Shown in pieces: positions 7,632-16,811 of a DNA stretch of 48,214 bases. Below the pieces are notes generated by a model, which saw only the letters and a list, made by a program, of their open reading frames with translations, was not told the origin of the DNA and did no database searches. Source of the stretch: Rothia similimucilaginosa (lineage in GTDB: Bacteria; Actinomycetota; Actinomycetes; Actinomycetales; Micrococcaceae); contig NZ_JAOVAM010000010.1 of NCBI RefSeq assembly GCF_029850875.1, positions 1 through 48,214 of the forward strand, in the 5' to 3' direction. Both the position numbers and the translations under genes were made by a program. The number at the start of each line of letters is the position of its first letter. Position 1 is the first letter of the stretch.

Positions 7632-9548
7632 ATGACGGAACAGCACGGTCATGAAGAGCACGAGCAAAACAGCGCGCGTGACGACGATGCCGGTTTTGCG
7701 GCGCTGGATGGGACCGAACCGCACTTCGGTTCCTCGGCTCTGGAAGGTTCAGCCTTCCAAGACTCTGCATTCTCTGCGTCTGTTTCCTTTGAGACCGCTA
7801 TTTCCTTTGAACCGGCAGCCCCGCCTGTTGAGGTAGGCGGCTTCGAAGCGCTCAATTTTGAGGCGCCTACCGCCCTGGCGGAGCCCACCCTCAGCTGGGA
7901 GGCGCCTCCTGCTGTTACGCTTCCTGCTGTCGGAGAGCTCCCGTATCAGGATGAACCCCCGTACCCTGACGAGCCTCCTTATGAGGTTGAACCTCAGTAT
8001 CCGGCAGAGCCTAAGTATGTAGGGGAATACTGGGTATCCTCGGACGAAGCAGCACCCGCAGAAGCGATAGCGGAGAAGCTTGAGGGTCAAGAACCTTCAC
8101 CCCAAAAAACCAAGCCGAAAGCGCGGCAGGCTGAAAAGCCCGCGCCCAAGAAGAAGTTAGCGGCTAAGAAGAAACCAGCGGCCACAGAAAACGCATCCAA
8201 AAAGTGGGCGCGGAACAGGGTCGCGGATTCGGTAGCCGCTGAGGAGTTCCCGGACTGGCACCCCGCCGCGCACGGCTTTGTTGAAGAAAGCATCGCCCGC
8301 GATAACGGCGGCGACTACGCGGGGGAGTTCCGCGTACCCGAGCTGCTCCTGAAAGCTGCGCCCGCCAACTTTAAAGATGGCAGTTCCGAAGAAAGTAGCG
8401 AGCCCCCGCGTCGTAGCCTGCTCGTTGACCCGAACCTGCCCGCCGTCTCCATTGACGAAGCGCCCGTTCGTGCCTTCACCCCCGGCGGTGCCGAGCCGCG
8501 CCCCATGGCGGCTGGCCGTATGAGTCGAGCCGGTGCCGCCTCCATCGGGTCGGGGCTCACCGCCGAAGAAAAGGAAGAGATTGAGCGGCAAGCAGCTCAG
8601 CGGGATAAGCAGAAGAAACGCAAGTCTTCGCGTGCCTCCAAGAACACAGACTACAAGCGTGGGTTCCGTCGTATGAGCGCGGCGCAGGAAGAGAAAATGC
8701 GGAGCCGTTCGCCCTACGCGCCCGCCTTCGGAGCTCGCAGTGACGATGAGGAAACCCGCAAGAGTCCAACGGGCCGCAGCTCGGGGAGCAACCTATTCAG
8801 GGAGGGAAGCAGCTTGAACGAAGAACTCACCCCGGCTGAAGAAGCACTCATTCGCGGCATTGCTGAGGAAGAGGCGCAGGGCGTTGGTACCGGAAAGAGC
8901 CGTGCCGCTTCGGCGGGTTCCCCAAAGAGCGGTTCTCGAGTTCGGGGCTTCCAACCGGGCGGCTCTCAGGTAGGACATGCTTCCTCACCGTCGGAAAGCA
9001 ATGTGCCTTCCTGGAAGCAGAAGGTGCGTGCCGCCCGCGCCGCGGAAGAAACAGACCCCTACACGCGCGCTAAAACCATCGTGTACAACCAGCTGGCGTA
9101 CTCGGCAAAAACCCGAGGTCAGCTGCGTAAGAAGTTGCAGGCAGAAGGCTTCGAGGCGGAGCTCATTGAGCCGCTGCTCGATAAGTTTGAGGCGGCACAA
9201 CTCATTGACGACGCCGAATACGCCCAAATGTTTGTGGCACAGAAGAGCCGCACCAAGAAGCTCTCCCGCGCCGCGCTGCGTCGTGAGCTCGCTGAACGCG
9301 GGGTGCGCGGTGAAGAGGCAGAGAACGCACTGGCTCAGCGCACCGACGAGCAGGAACGTGAGGACGCCGCCGAGCTGGTGCGTAAGAAGCTGCGCCCCGG
9401 TATGGACCTGAGCGACCGTGCCGAAAAGGATAAGGTGACCCGCCGACTACTGGGGATGCTGGCTCGCCGCGGGTACTCCTCCTCGGTGTCGATGTCGGTG
9501 ATTCGTGAGGAACTTGCCGACTACGGTGCGGATGACGAGCTCTGGTAG
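7632..9548 (+). CDS. recX: RecX regulator with very long N-terminal extension
   Basis: RecX modulates RecA filaments. The recognisable domain is only the C-terminal 165 residues (about 473-638), containing the three-helix repeats such as TRGQLRKKLQAEGF, LIDDAEYAQMFV and LARRGYSSSVSMSVI. Stand-alone RecX proteins are typically 150-250 residues, so the preceding roughly 470 residues are extra. That extension is low complexity: Phe/Ser/Ala-rich with acidic residues (1-100), a Pro-Tyr-Glu repeat region (about 104-130), a Lys/Ala/Pro-rich histone H1-like stretch (about 158-192), and basic and Ser-rich linkers. A good AGGAGGAA site precedes the ATG at 7632. The frame is open throughout, so the fusion is not an obvious artefact. 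Function of the extension is unknown. Confidence 0.9.
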   Translation: MTEQHGHEEHEQNSARDDDAGFAALDGTEPHFGSSALEGSAFQDSAFSASVSFETAISFEPAAPPVEVGGFEALNFEAPTALAEPTLSWEAPPAVTLPAVGELPYQDEPPYPDEPPYEVEPQYPAEPKYVGEYWVSSDEAAPAEAIAEKLEGQEPSPQKTKPKARQAEKPAPKKKLAAKKKPAATENASKKWARNRVADSVAAEEFPDWHPAAHGFVEESIARDNGGDYAGEFRVPELLLKAAPANFKDGSSEESSEPPRRSLLVDPNLPAVSIDEAPVRAFTPGGAEPRPMAAGRMSRAGAASIGSGLTAEEKEEIERQAAQRDKQKKRKSSRASKNTDYKRGFRRMSAAQEEKMRSRSPYAPAFGARSDDEETRKSPTGRSSGSNLFREGSSLNEELTPAEEALIRGIAEEEAQGVGTGKSRAASAGSPKSGSRVRGFQPGGSQVGHASSPSESNVPSWKQKVRAARAAEETDPYTRAKTIVYNQLAYSAKTRGQLRKKLQAEGFEAELIEPLLDKFEAAQLIDDAEYAQMFVAQKSRTKKLSRAALRRELAERGVRGEEAENALAQRTDEQEREDAAELVRKKLRPGMDLSDRAEKDKVTRRLLGMLARRGYSSSVSMSVIREELADYGADDELW

Positions 9549-9609
9549 TTGGCGGATCTGGTCTAGGATGAGTAGGTCGCTCCGTCTAAGGCTTCCATCA
9601 ATGAGTTAA

Positions 9610-9662
9610 AAGGGTGAGTCCGCTACAGACATACTCTGTAGCGGGCTCACCCTTATGTTTTT
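9610..9662. terminator. Bidirectional terminator between recX and kinase-like gene
   Basis: A 19-bp stem with one G-T pair (9610-9628 with 9636-9654), 7-base loop, then TATGTTTTT. It separates convergent genes and could serve both strands. Confidence 0.85.
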
Positions 9663-9702
9663 GAGCTTTATAAAATACCTTGTCGAAGGCTATATTCGCT
9701 GT

Positions 9703-11085
9703 TTACTTGAGCGCTCCCAGATGGTCCGCGAACTCGGCGAGGGTTGCCTCCTGAGAACCAGCGATTTCCAGCAGCAGGCGCATCAGTTGCGCACCCTCAC
9801 GGCGAATACGAGGTAACAAGCCGGAGCGTGCCGAAGAAGAGTACAGTTCCAGTAGAGCGCACACGGTTACCGCCGTGCACACCGCCAAATCCTCCGCCAG
9901 GTGCTCATCCAGTGGGGCGTCCTCGAACAGCGCAGAGTACAGCGCCGGCAGCGCCTTCTTACGATCCACCCGGTAGCGCGGGTACTCCGGTGAGGATGGG
10001 AAGCCCAGCATCGCCTCAACGAAGGGGAAGCCGCGGTGGTGCAGGCAGGTGCCCTCCGCATCGACCATGCGCACCTGCGTCCCGTCCGCCGAGCCAATCA
10101 GCACGTTCTGCGGCGAAAAATCGCCCGAAGAGAGCATATAGACCTTGCCGCGGTTGAGCTTGAACTGCTCGGGTACCGGCGGACGCTTGGTAAAGAAGGG
10201 CTGCAGAACGCGGCGGAAACGGAAGGACAGCTCCTCAACAGCGGCGGGAAGAACGGGTGCGTCCTCATGCTCGGCAGAGCTGGAATCCGTGCTGTCAGCA
10301 TCGGGCTCGGGGGAGCGTGCCTCATCAGCCACACCGTACAGCTTCTTCAACCCGCGCTCAGCTAAACCCGGTGAGGCAATAGCTCCCGGGAAGTGTGCCT
10401 TGCGATCGGCACGTGCTAGGTTCAGGCGATATTCCTCCACCGCCTCACCCATAATGCCGCTGGCGGCAAGGGCACGGTACGCCTCAATGTAGTAGTTCAG
10501 TGCATCCAGTGCCTGCTGTTCGGTGCCCTCCAGCAGGGCGTGGGCGACCGAATACTGCTCGCCCTCAACGGTTCCGGCGCTCACATCCTCCAGAGCCAGC
10601 ACACGCAGCTCAGGATCCGCGCCGTAGAGCTGCGGGAACAGGCCCGGAACCTGCAGGTTCAGTGCCTCCAAACCGTAACGCTCACGCAGGTACCCGAAAC
10701 CGCCCGCGTTCACCGTCGAATCCTTACGGCGGTAACGCTTCACAATAATCGAGGTCGGCAAAGACTCCGCAGACTCGGCTGCAGGCTTATACGCCACACA
10801 CACCACAACGGAACGCATGCCGGTGCCTAGAATCTGCACACGCTCAACCGTGCGGGCAGCCACCTGCTCCAAAGAATGCGCCCAGCTGAGCAGCTGCATC
10901 AGGTTCTGACGCATCGAGACAGAATCAGCGCTCGCCTGAGGCGGCACCGGGGAGTAGGCGGCAATCGCCTCCTCAATGAGGGCGCTCAGGAGCTCCCCGT
11001 CAGGGGCGGGAGCGGAAGAATCGTTCGGTGACAGAGCCGGAAAGTTACTACTAAGGGAAACCTGCATAGAGCCATTATCCCCCAT
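9703..11085 (-). CDS. Aminoglycoside-phosphotransferase-like kinase-fold protein
   Basis: Protein of 460 residues, read on the minus strand. It has kinase-fold hallmarks: an ATP-lysine candidate in SIIVKRYR (about 139), a following acidic residue in RERYGLEAL, a catalytic-loop-like SSGDFSPQNVLI (about 318-329), and a metal-binding-like MVDAEG (about 340). In the APH family the loop is HGDxxxxN; here Asp and Asn are kept but His is Ser. No signal peptide is seen. Substrate is unknown, so resistance should not be assumed. The start could also be the ATG at 11067, seven codons in. It is divergent from miaB and convergent with recX. Confidence 0.7.
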   Translation of the reverse strand: MGDNGSMQVSLSSNFPALSPNDSSAPAPDGELLSALIEEAIAAYSPVPPQASADSVSMRQNLMQLLSWAHSLEQVAARTVERVQILGTGMRSVVVCVAYKPAAESAESLPTSIIVKRYRRKDSTVNAGGFGYLRERYGLEALNLQVPGLFPQLYGADPELRVLALEDVSAGTVEGEQYSVAHALLEGTEQQALDALNYYIEAYRALAASGIMGEAVEEYRLNLARADRKAHFPGAIASPGLAERGLKKLYGVADEARSPEPDADSTDSSSAEHEDAPVLPAAVEELSFRFRRVLQPFFTKRPPVPEQFKLNRGKVYMLSSGDFSPQNVLIGSADGTQVRMVDAEGTCLHHRGFPFVEAMLGFPSSPEYPRYRVDRKKALPALYSALFEDAPLDEHLAEDLAVCTAVTVCALLELYSSSARSGLLPRIRREGAQLMRLLLEIAGSQEATLAEFADHLGALK

Positions 11086-11089
11086 CGGA

Positions 11090-11102
11090 TACCCTATAGG
11101 GC
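11090..11102 (+). promoter_or_regulatory. Candidate leaderless -10 element of miaB
   Basis: TACCCT (11090-11095) is followed by exactly seven bases and the miaB ATG at 11103, identical in layout to ftsK. No Shine-Dalgarno is present. The intergenic gap to the divergent gene is only 17 bases, so the two promoters must overlap or lie in the coding regions. Confidence 0.5.
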
Positions 11103-12617
11103 ATGACTTCGACCCTCAGCGATTCCGCCCAGATCCCCGAAACCAGCCCCCGCACCTACGAAGTGCGCACTTTCGGCTGCCAGATGAACGTGCACGACTC
11201 CGAACGAATGTCCGGCCTGCTGGAGGCTAACGGCTACGTTCGCGCGGAGGAAGGCACCCAGCCCGACCTGGTTGTTTTCAACACCTGCGCGGTCCGCGAA
11301 AATGCTTCCAACCGCCTGTACGGTCATCTTGGCCAGCTCGCACCGGTCAAGCGTAGTCACCAGGGCATGCAGATTGCTGTGGGCGGCTGTCTGGCGCAGA
11401 AGGACCAGGACGCCATCATTGAGAAGGCACCCTGGGTTGACGTCGTGTTCGGTACTCACAACATTGGCTCCCTGCCGGCGTTGCTGGAGCGCGCCCGCCA
11501 CAACCACGAGGCGCAGGCAGAACTGCTCGAATCCCTCGAAGTTTTCCCCTCCACCCTGCCCACTAAGCGCGATCACGTGTACTCCGGCTGGGTGTCCATC
11601 TCCGTTGGCTGTAATAACACCTGCACCTTCTGTATCGTGCCGTCCCTGCGCGGTAAGGAAAAGGACCGCCGCCCCGGCGACATTCTCGCAGAAGTTCAGG
11701 CGTTGGTCGATGACGGCGCTATTGAGGTGACCCTGCTCGGCCAGAATGTAAACTCCTACGGCGTGGAGTTCGGCGACCGCCAGGCATTCTCCAAGCTGCT
11801 GCGTGCCTGCGGTGAGATTGAGGGCCTGGAGCGTGTACGCTTCACCTCCCCCCACCCGGCAATGTTCACCGACGACGTGATTGACGCGATGGCGGAGACC
11901 CCAAACGTCATGCCCGTGCTGCACATGCCGCTGCAGTCCGGCTCCGACAAGGTGCTCAAGGATATGCGCCGCTCCTACCGTTCCAAGAAGTTCCTGAATA
12001 TTCTGGACAAGGTGCGTGAGCGCATCCCGAACGCCGTGATTACCACCGATATCATTGTGGGCTTCCCCGGCGAGACGGAAGAGGACTTCCAGGACACTTT
12101 GAAGGTTGTGGAGCAGGCTCGTTTCTCCTCCGCATTCACCTTCCAGTACTCGATCCGCCCCGGCACCCCGGCGGCGACCATGGAGAACCAGATTCCGAAG
12201 GAGGTCGTGCAGGAACGCTACGAGCGTCTGATTGCCCTGCAGGACCGTATCGCCGGTGAAGAGAACCGCAAGCAGCTCGGTAAGACCGTTGAGCTGATGG
12301 TCGTTGCGGAGGCTGGTCGTAAGGCTGACCAGACTCACCGTCTCTCCGGTCGTGGCCCGGACCAGCGCCTCGTGCACTTTTCGGTGCCCGAGGGTTGCGA
12401 GACTCCACGCCCCGGTGACATGGTCACCGTACCGATTACCGAGGCTGGTTCCTTCCACCTGATTTCTGACCCGACCGCCGAGCAGTACCAGCTGCGCCGC
12501 ACCCGCGCCGGTGACGCGTGGGACCGCTCCCAGGCTGACTCTTGCGGTACCGGCACCACCCAGGTGCCCGGTGCGCCGGTGGGTCTGGGCATGCCGACCA
12601 TCGGTCTGCGCCCCTAA
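11103..12617 (+). CDS. miaB: tRNA-2-methylthio-N6-dimethylallyladenosine synthase MiaB
   Basis: Radical-SAM methylthiotransferase that acts on i6A37 of tRNAs reading UNN codons, directly after MiaA in the pathway. The N-terminal UPF0004 domain supplies three cluster cysteines (FGCQMN at 26, NTCAVREN near 62, GGCLAQK near 96). The radical-SAM domain carries CNNTCTFC (about 170-177), spaced Cx3Cx2C. A TRAM domain with the KTVELMV segment closes the protein. Length 504 is typical for Actinobacteria, which have a short Pro/Gly-rich tail. It appears leaderless and is followed by miaA 84 bases on. Confidence 0.96.
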   Translation: MTSTLSDSAQIPETSPRTYEVRTFGCQMNVHDSERMSGLLEANGYVRAEEGTQPDLVVFNTCAVRENASNRLYGHLGQLAPVKRSHQGMQIAVGGCLAQKDQDAIIEKAPWVDVVFGTHNIGSLPALLERARHNHEAQAELLESLEVFPSTLPTKRDHVYSGWVSISVGCNNTCTFCIVPSLRGKEKDRRPGDILAEVQALVDDGAIEVTLLGQNVNSYGVEFGDRQAFSKLLRACGEIEGLERVRFTSPHPAMFTDDVIDAMAETPNVMPVLHMPLQSGSDKVLKDMRRSYRSKKFLNILDKVRERIPNAVITTDIIVGFPGETEEDFQDTLKVVEQARFSSAFTFQYSIRPGTPAATMENQIPKEVVQERYERLIALQDRIAGEENRKQLGKTVELMVVAEAGRKADQTHRLSGRGPDQRLVHFSVPEGCETPRPGDMVTVPITEAGSFHLISDPTAEQYQLRRTRAGDAWDRSQADSCGTGTTQVPGAPVGLGMPTIGLRP

Positions 12618-12688
12618 AACCTATAACGAATCATGGGCCCTGTTCTTCGGGCTCTTGCCACCACCGCAAGTGGGGGTGAGGGAACCGG

Positions 12689-12701
12689 TAGAATGGGGCG
12701 C
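12689..12701 (+). promoter_or_regulatory. Candidate leaderless -10 element of miaA
   Basis: TAGAAT (12689-12694) followed by seven bases and the ATG at 12702. This supports 12702 as the start rather than in-frame ATGs at 12633 or 12693, which would lie before or inside the promoter. Confidence 0.5.
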
Positions 12702-13616
12702 ATGACTATCTCCGAAACTCTGCCCGTTATCGCTATTGTGGGCCCGACCGGCACCGGTAAGAGCGCGCTCGCCATTGAGCTGGCTCTGCGCCTGAATGGT
12801 GAGTGCATTAACGCTGATTCTATGCAGTTCTATCGGGGCATGGATATTGGTACCGCGAAGGTTACCGCGGAGGAGATGCGCGGCGTTCCGCACCACCTGC
12901 TGGACATTATGGATGTGCGGGATGAGGCATCCGTGGCGGAGTTTCAGGAGCGTAGCCGTGAGCTGATTGAGCAGATCCGCGGCCGTGGCCGCTACCCGAT
13001 TCTGGTGGGTGGTTCCGGTCTGTATGTGCGTGCAGCCCTGGATAGGTTGGAGTTCCCCGGCACGGATGCGCGGGTGCGTGAGCGTCTGGAGGAGCAGGCG
13101 CGTACCGAGGGTATTGGTGTTCTGCACGCCCGCCTGGCGGAGGTTGATCCGGAGTCGGCTGCGCGCGTGAAGGATGAGCGCCGCATTATTCGTGCCCTGG
13201 AGGTGTTCGAGGTGACGGGTCGCCCGTTCTCGGCGTTCATGCCGGTGCGCGAGTACGTGACGGAGAGTATTCAGATTGGTCTGGATATGGATCGTGCCCT
13301 GCTGCACGAGCGTCTGCACCGCCGTGTGGAGCTGATGCACGAGCAGGGTCTGCTCGATGAGATTCGTACCCTGAACGAGCAGGGACTGCAGGAGGGTAAG
13401 ACTGCCTCCCGCGCGATTGGTTACGCGCAGTTCGCTCGCGCCCTTGAGGATGCGGACTACAGCGTGGAGCAGGCGATTGAAGATACGACCATTGCGACTC
13501 GCCAGTTTGCGCGCCGCCAGCTGACCTGGTTCCGTGCGGACCCGCGCGTGCACTGGCTGGATGCGCTCTCACCCACCCTTGCAGATGAGGCGTTGGCTAC
13601 AATTTTGCAAAAATAA
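12702..13616 (+). CDS. miaA: tRNA dimethylallyltransferase MiaA
   Basis: Transfers dimethylallyl from DMAPP to A37 of tRNAs, providing the substrate of MiaB encoded just upstream. The 304-residue protein has the P-loop GPTGTGKSA at 14-22, the substrate-recognition segments [17 protein letters not shown] and GVPHHLLD, and the C-terminal [10 protein letters not shown] and [17 protein letters not shown] motifs. I chose the ATG at 12702 because of the leaderless promoter layout. In related genomes dapF follows directly; here a foreign-looking acyltransferase intervenes. Confidence 0.95.
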   Translation: MTISETLPVIAIVGPTGTGKSALAIELALRLNGECINADSMQFYRGMDIGTAKVTAEEMRGVPHHLLDIMDVRDEASVAEFQERSRELIEQIRGRGRYPILVGGSGLYVRAALDRLEFPGTDARVRERLEEQARTEGIGVLHARLAEVDPESAARVKDERRIIRALEVFEVTGRPFSAFMPVREYVTESIQIGLDMDRALLHERLHRRVELMHEQGLLDEIRTLNEQGLQEGKTASRAIGYAQFARALEDADYSVEQAIEDTTIATRQFARRQLTWFRADPRVHWLDALSPTLADEALATILQK

Positions 13617-13651
13617 GCAAATGGACGTACTAAAGCTGGGAAATTGAGGTT

Positions 13652-13691
13652 ACTCTAGGGACATATTGAACTCAACTATAGAGGAAATATG
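13652..13691 (+). promoter_or_regulatory. Promoter and start region of acyltransferase, with stop at codon 2
   Basis: TACTCT (13652-13657) is a possible -10. Downstream, AGAGGAAAT precedes an ATG at 13689 that is in frame with the acyltransferase but is followed immediately by TAA at 13692. From 13695 the frame stays open into the acyltransferase domain. Confidence 0.45.
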
Positions 13692-13694
13692 TAA

Positions 13695-14837
13695 CTCACA
13701 TCACATGCGAAAAATTCTGCCACTCTGTCCGCGGCAGAATCCACTCCGCGTTCCCTCTACGATGCCATTCTGGGCGGAACGAATTCACTGAACTTTCTTC
13801 GCCTATCATTGGCCTCGTTAGTTATCGTGGCCCATGCTGCCCCTCTTGTCGGTTTTAACGCTGGAATTCTCGGAATTCCTGTTCCCGAACATATCGGCAC
13901 TTTGGGTGAATGGGCTGTGAACATGTTCTTTTGCATCTCAGGATTCCTGATTGCTCATAGCGCGCAACGGGGTACTATTTCCGGCTATGTTAAGCGTCGT
14001 GCCCTAAGAATTTTCCCCGGCTACTGGGTATCTATCCTGTTTGTTGTCTTCCTGTGTGCACCGATTGCTGTAGCCACCGGACACACGGCAGAGCCCTATT
14101 CACTGAAGGGCGCAGGCGGATACATAGCGCGCAATTTTGACCTTTTCAATCTGCAATACCCCCTTTTTGGTGGTCCCATTGGCATCCCTTTCACCCACGC
14201 ATGGAATGGGTCAGCCTGGACCCTGGGTTTTGAATTCCTTGCTTATCTAGCGCTTATCCCGATTTTCTACATTGGGTTTATTCGTAAGAATGCAAAATGG
14301 CTGGTTCCTGTTATCTATGCTGGGCTATTTTTCGGGCACCAGATTTTTGAACTGATGGGGCGTGAACCTAATCGTTTTGTAGAGCATATTCTTCGCCTGC
14401 ATCCTTACTTTTTCGCAGGTGTCATTCTCTACATGTGGGGTAAGCGTATTCGCTATAACGCTACTGTGGCTATTGTGGTCACGATTCTAGGATTTGCTCT
14501 GCAATGGTTTGCACCTGGTATTGCCCAGTACATGCACCTGCCCGTGGCTTACGGAATCCTGGCTCTCAGCGCTGCGATTAAGACCGACCTGTGCCGACAT
14601 AACGATATTTCGTATGGCGTGTACATCTACGCGTTCCCGGTGCAGATTCTGTTGACAATTTTCGGTAGTGCATCGCTGGGCTGGGTTCTGAACGCCATCA
14701 TCACTTTTGCTATCACCGTTGGTCTGGCGTGGCTGTCTTGGCTGTATGTTGAGAAACCTGCGTTGGCTTTGAAGGATCGCAAGCTTCTGCGCATTCGTCG
14801 CGATCGTCCCACAGACACCGTAGCGGCATCTTCATAA
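13695..14837 (+). CDS. Acyltransferase family 3 (OafA/YrhL-type) membrane protein
   Basis: Multi-pass membrane O-acyltransferase that would acylate a surface glycan or lipid. Hydrophobic helices run through the whole protein; FLRLSLASLVIVAHA contains the conserved Arg and catalytic-type His of the family, and NMFFCISGFLIAHS and RALRIFPGYW are further family motifs. No canonical start fits well: the first usable codon is TTG at 13809, inside the first conserved motif, which would lose the Arg. The frame is open back to 13695, preceded by ATG-TAA. A single base change in that TAA would give a natural start at 13689 and about 382 residues. Base composition is visibly AT-richer than its neighbours and it interrupts miaA-dapF, suggesting acquisition. 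It may be a pseudogene at the start or use an unusual start. Confidence 0.75.
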   Translation, partial: LTSHAKNSATLSAAESTPRSLYDAILGGTNSLNFLRLSLASLVIVAHAAPLVGFNAGILGIPVPEHIGTLGEWAVNMFFCISGFLIAHSAQRGTISGYVKRRALRIFPGYWVSILFVVFLCAPIAVATGHTAEPYSLKGAGGYIARNFDLFNLQYPLFGGPIGIPFTHAWNGSAWTLGFEFLAYLALIPIFYIGFIRKNAKWLVPVIYAGLFFGHQIFELMGREPNRFVEHILRLHPYFFAGVILYMWGKRIRYNATVAIVVTILGFALQWFAPGIAQYMHLPVAYGILALSAAIKTDLCRHNDISYGVYIYAFPVQILLTIFGSASLGWVLNAIITFAITVGLAWLSWLYVEKPALALKDRKLLRIRRDRPTDTVAASS

Positions 14838-14859
14838 ACCGGTAAAGTATCCCGCCTAT

Positions 14860-14915
14860 TTCTGCGGCTTTCGGTAATCTTGACGAACTCATCAAGTGAA
14901 CCGGGAGCCGCAGAA
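14860..14915 (+). terminator. Hairpin after acyltransferase gene
   Basis: A 16-bp stem with two G-T pairs (14860-14875 with 14900-14915) encloses a 24-base loop that holds a second small stem (CTTGA/TCAAG, 14879-14883 with 14892-14896). TATTTCC follows. Likely terminator. Confidence 0.65.
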
Positions 14916-14998
14916 GTATTTCCGAGGAAGAATGCCTGGTTCACCATCTGGCGCGGTAAAATCATAAACGGATAGGTCACCAACCTTAAGGACAGCAT

Positions 14999-15934
14999 AT
15001 GAGCGAGAACCCTTCCATCTGGGGCGAGCTGGCAGGCCTGACCCTCACTAAGGGTCACGGCACCGGTAACGACTTCATCTTTCTGACGGACGAGAACGCA
15101 GAAATTGCCCTCACCCCCGAGCTGGTAGCCCGCGCCTGCGACCGACACTTCGGCATTGGCGCGGACGGCTTCATTCGTGCTGCCCGCAGCACCGCCTCCC
15201 GAGCGGGTCAGAAGCTGCTCGAGGAGCACCCGGACGCTGTCTGGTTTATGGACTATCGCAACGGTGACGGCTCTATCGCTGAAATGTGCGGCAACGGTGT
15301 GCGCGCGTTCGTGGAGTACCTGCGCACTGAGGGCCTGATTGAGCTTGAGGTGGGCGAGACCGTCAAGATCGGTACCCGTGCCGGCGTGAAGACTGTGGCG
15401 CGCACCGAAGAGGGTTACGCGATTGATATGGGTCCGTGGAGCTTCATCCACGGTGAGGCTGCCCGCGAGGGTGGCGAGGACTGCCTGGTGTCTGCTCGTG
15501 GCCTGAAGACTCCGCGTGCTGGTCTGTCCATTTCGATGGGTAACCCGCACACCGTGGTGATGCTCGGCTCCGACGGTAAGCTGGACGGCCTGGACCTTCA
15601 TAGCCTGCCTCAGGTGAGCCCCGCCCCGGTCAATGGCACGAACGTTGAGTTTGTGGTGCCGGTCGACCTGGATGTTGAGAGCGGCGCGCATGTGGGTGCT
15701 ATCCGTATGCGTGTGCACGAACGCGGCGTGGGCGAGACTCTGTCCTGCGGTACCGGCGCGTGTGCGGCTGCTGCTGCGACCCGTTTCTGGGGCGGCGAGG
15801 AAGCACCGGATGAGTGGCTGGTGCATGTGCCCGGCGGTACCCTCGCGGTGACTTTCGTGCTGGGCCCGGACGACCTGGAGCATGTTGTTCTGGCTGGTCC
15901 GGCGCAGATGGTTTCGACCGTCGTGCTGCGATAG
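14999..15934 (+). CDS. dapF: Diaminopimelate epimerase
   Basis: Converts LL- to meso-diaminopimelate without cofactor, feeding lysine and, where used, peptidoglycan synthesis. Both catalytic cysteines are visible: MCGNGVRAF near 97 and SCGTGACAAA near 250. The N-terminal LTKGHGTGNDFIFL and central GNPHTVVM motifs are also present. An AAGGA site six bases before the ATG supports the start. Members of Micrococcaceae often carry Lys in peptidoglycan, so here it would serve lysine synthesis. It is followed by a bidirectional terminator. Confidence 0.96.
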   Translation: MSENPSIWGELAGLTLTKGHGTGNDFIFLTDENAEIALTPELVARACDRHFGIGADGFIRAARSTASRAGQKLLEEHPDAVWFMDYRNGDGSIAEMCGNGVRAFVEYLRTEGLIELEVGETVKIGTRAGVKTVARTEEGYAIDMGPWSFIHGEAAREGGEDCLVSARGLKTPRAGLSISMGNPHTVVMLGSDGKLDGLDLHSLPQVSPAPVNGTNVEFVVPVDLDVESGAHVGAIRMRVHERGVGETLSCGTGACAAAAATRFWGGEEAPDEWLVHVPGGTLAVTFVLGPDDLEHVVLAGPAQMVSTVVLR

Positions 15935-15983
15935 TCGGTTCCAATAGCGAACAGTCCTAGACCAGAGATTTTATAGAGAAAAA

Positions 15984-16036
15984 CGGCGGGTGTTTTCTGA
16001 ATTTATCGTCAGAAAACACCCGCCGCTTTTATATTT
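15984..16036. terminator. Bidirectional terminator between dapF and methyltransferase gene
   Basis: A perfect 17-bp stem (15984-16000 with 16009-16025) and 8-base loop is flanked by A-rich and T-rich sequence (CTTTTATATTTTT), serving two convergent genes. Confidence 0.9.
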
Positions 16037-16059
16037 TTAAGCCATGAACGCCAGAGGTT

Positions 16060-16683
16060 TTAGTCCTCGTAGCGGTGCACCTGCAGAATACGGAAGCCCT
16101 TCGAGGTCGCATAGCGCGACACCTCAAACTCGCCGGGGCGCAGCTCCTCAAGCTGCGCGTCCATCCACTTCTGCAAAGAATCGGAGCCCAGGTTCTTCTG
16201 AACCACCAGGTAGGCGTCACCACCGGATGCTAGGCGAGGCAGCCAGGTCAGCAGGATCTCGTGCAGAACCTCCTTGCCCACGCGAATTGGCGGGTTTGAC
16301 CAGATGGTGTCAAAACGCAGTTCGGGGTCAACCGACTCGGGGGTTCCGACGGTGACGTTGGACAGGCCGAGAGCGGCGGCGTTGCGTTCGGTCAGGCTAA
16401 TGGAGCGGGAGTTCACATCCACCGCGTGCACCTGCGCCTGCGGTGCGAGCATCGCCAGGGTCAGGGTAATGGGGCCCCAACCGCAGCCGATGTCGAGCAT
16501 GCGTTCGCCCTGCGGGTCGGGTGCTTCCTGCAGCAAAATAGCGGTGCCCTTATCAATGCCGGAGGGGCTGAAAATGCCGTTAGCTGTGGTGACGGTGACC
16601 TTGCGGCCGGCAAGCTCCACCTGCACGGGGCGGGGCTTGAATTCGGTCTCGGGGGTTTCAGAGAAATAATGCTGCTCGCTCAT
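16060..16683 (-). CDS. RsmC/RlmG-like class I SAM-dependent methyltransferase
   Basis: Probable N2-guanine rRNA methyltransferase of the small MTS-domain type (Pfam MTS). The 207-residue protein has the SAM-binding LDIGCGWGP at 63-71, an acidic residue in HAVDVN (about 89), and the catalytic SNPPIRVGK at 129-137, the NPPxxxG form typical of RsmC/RlmG. Only the catalytic half of E. coli RsmC is represented, as is usual in Gram-positives. It lies convergent with dapF and divergent from hflX. The exact target base is inferred, not shown. Confidence 0.85.
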   Translation of the reverse strand: MSEQHYFSETPETEFKPRPVQVELAGRKVTVTTANGIFSPSGIDKGTAILLQEAPDPQGERMLDIGCGWGPITLTLAMLAPQAQVHAVDVNSRSISLTERNAAALGLSNVTVGTPESVDPELRFDTIWSNPPIRVGKEVLHEILLTWLPRLASGGDAYLVVQKNLGSDSLQKWMDAQLEELRPGEFEVSRYATSKGFRILQVHRYED

Positions 16684-16811
16684 GCTATCCAGTGTACCGG
16701 TAGGGCAAGAACCCGCCGCACATGGGCAGAGAATGCACGGGGCAGGTCAGCAGCTTGCACGCCCTGAGCGCACAGGCGACCAAACCCCCTACCTGATGCG
16801 GGCAACGGCGG

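Noticed and set aside
11094-12458. Long minus-strand open frame opposite miaB
   Set aside because: Entirely antisense to a well-conserved gene, with no recognisable protein family.
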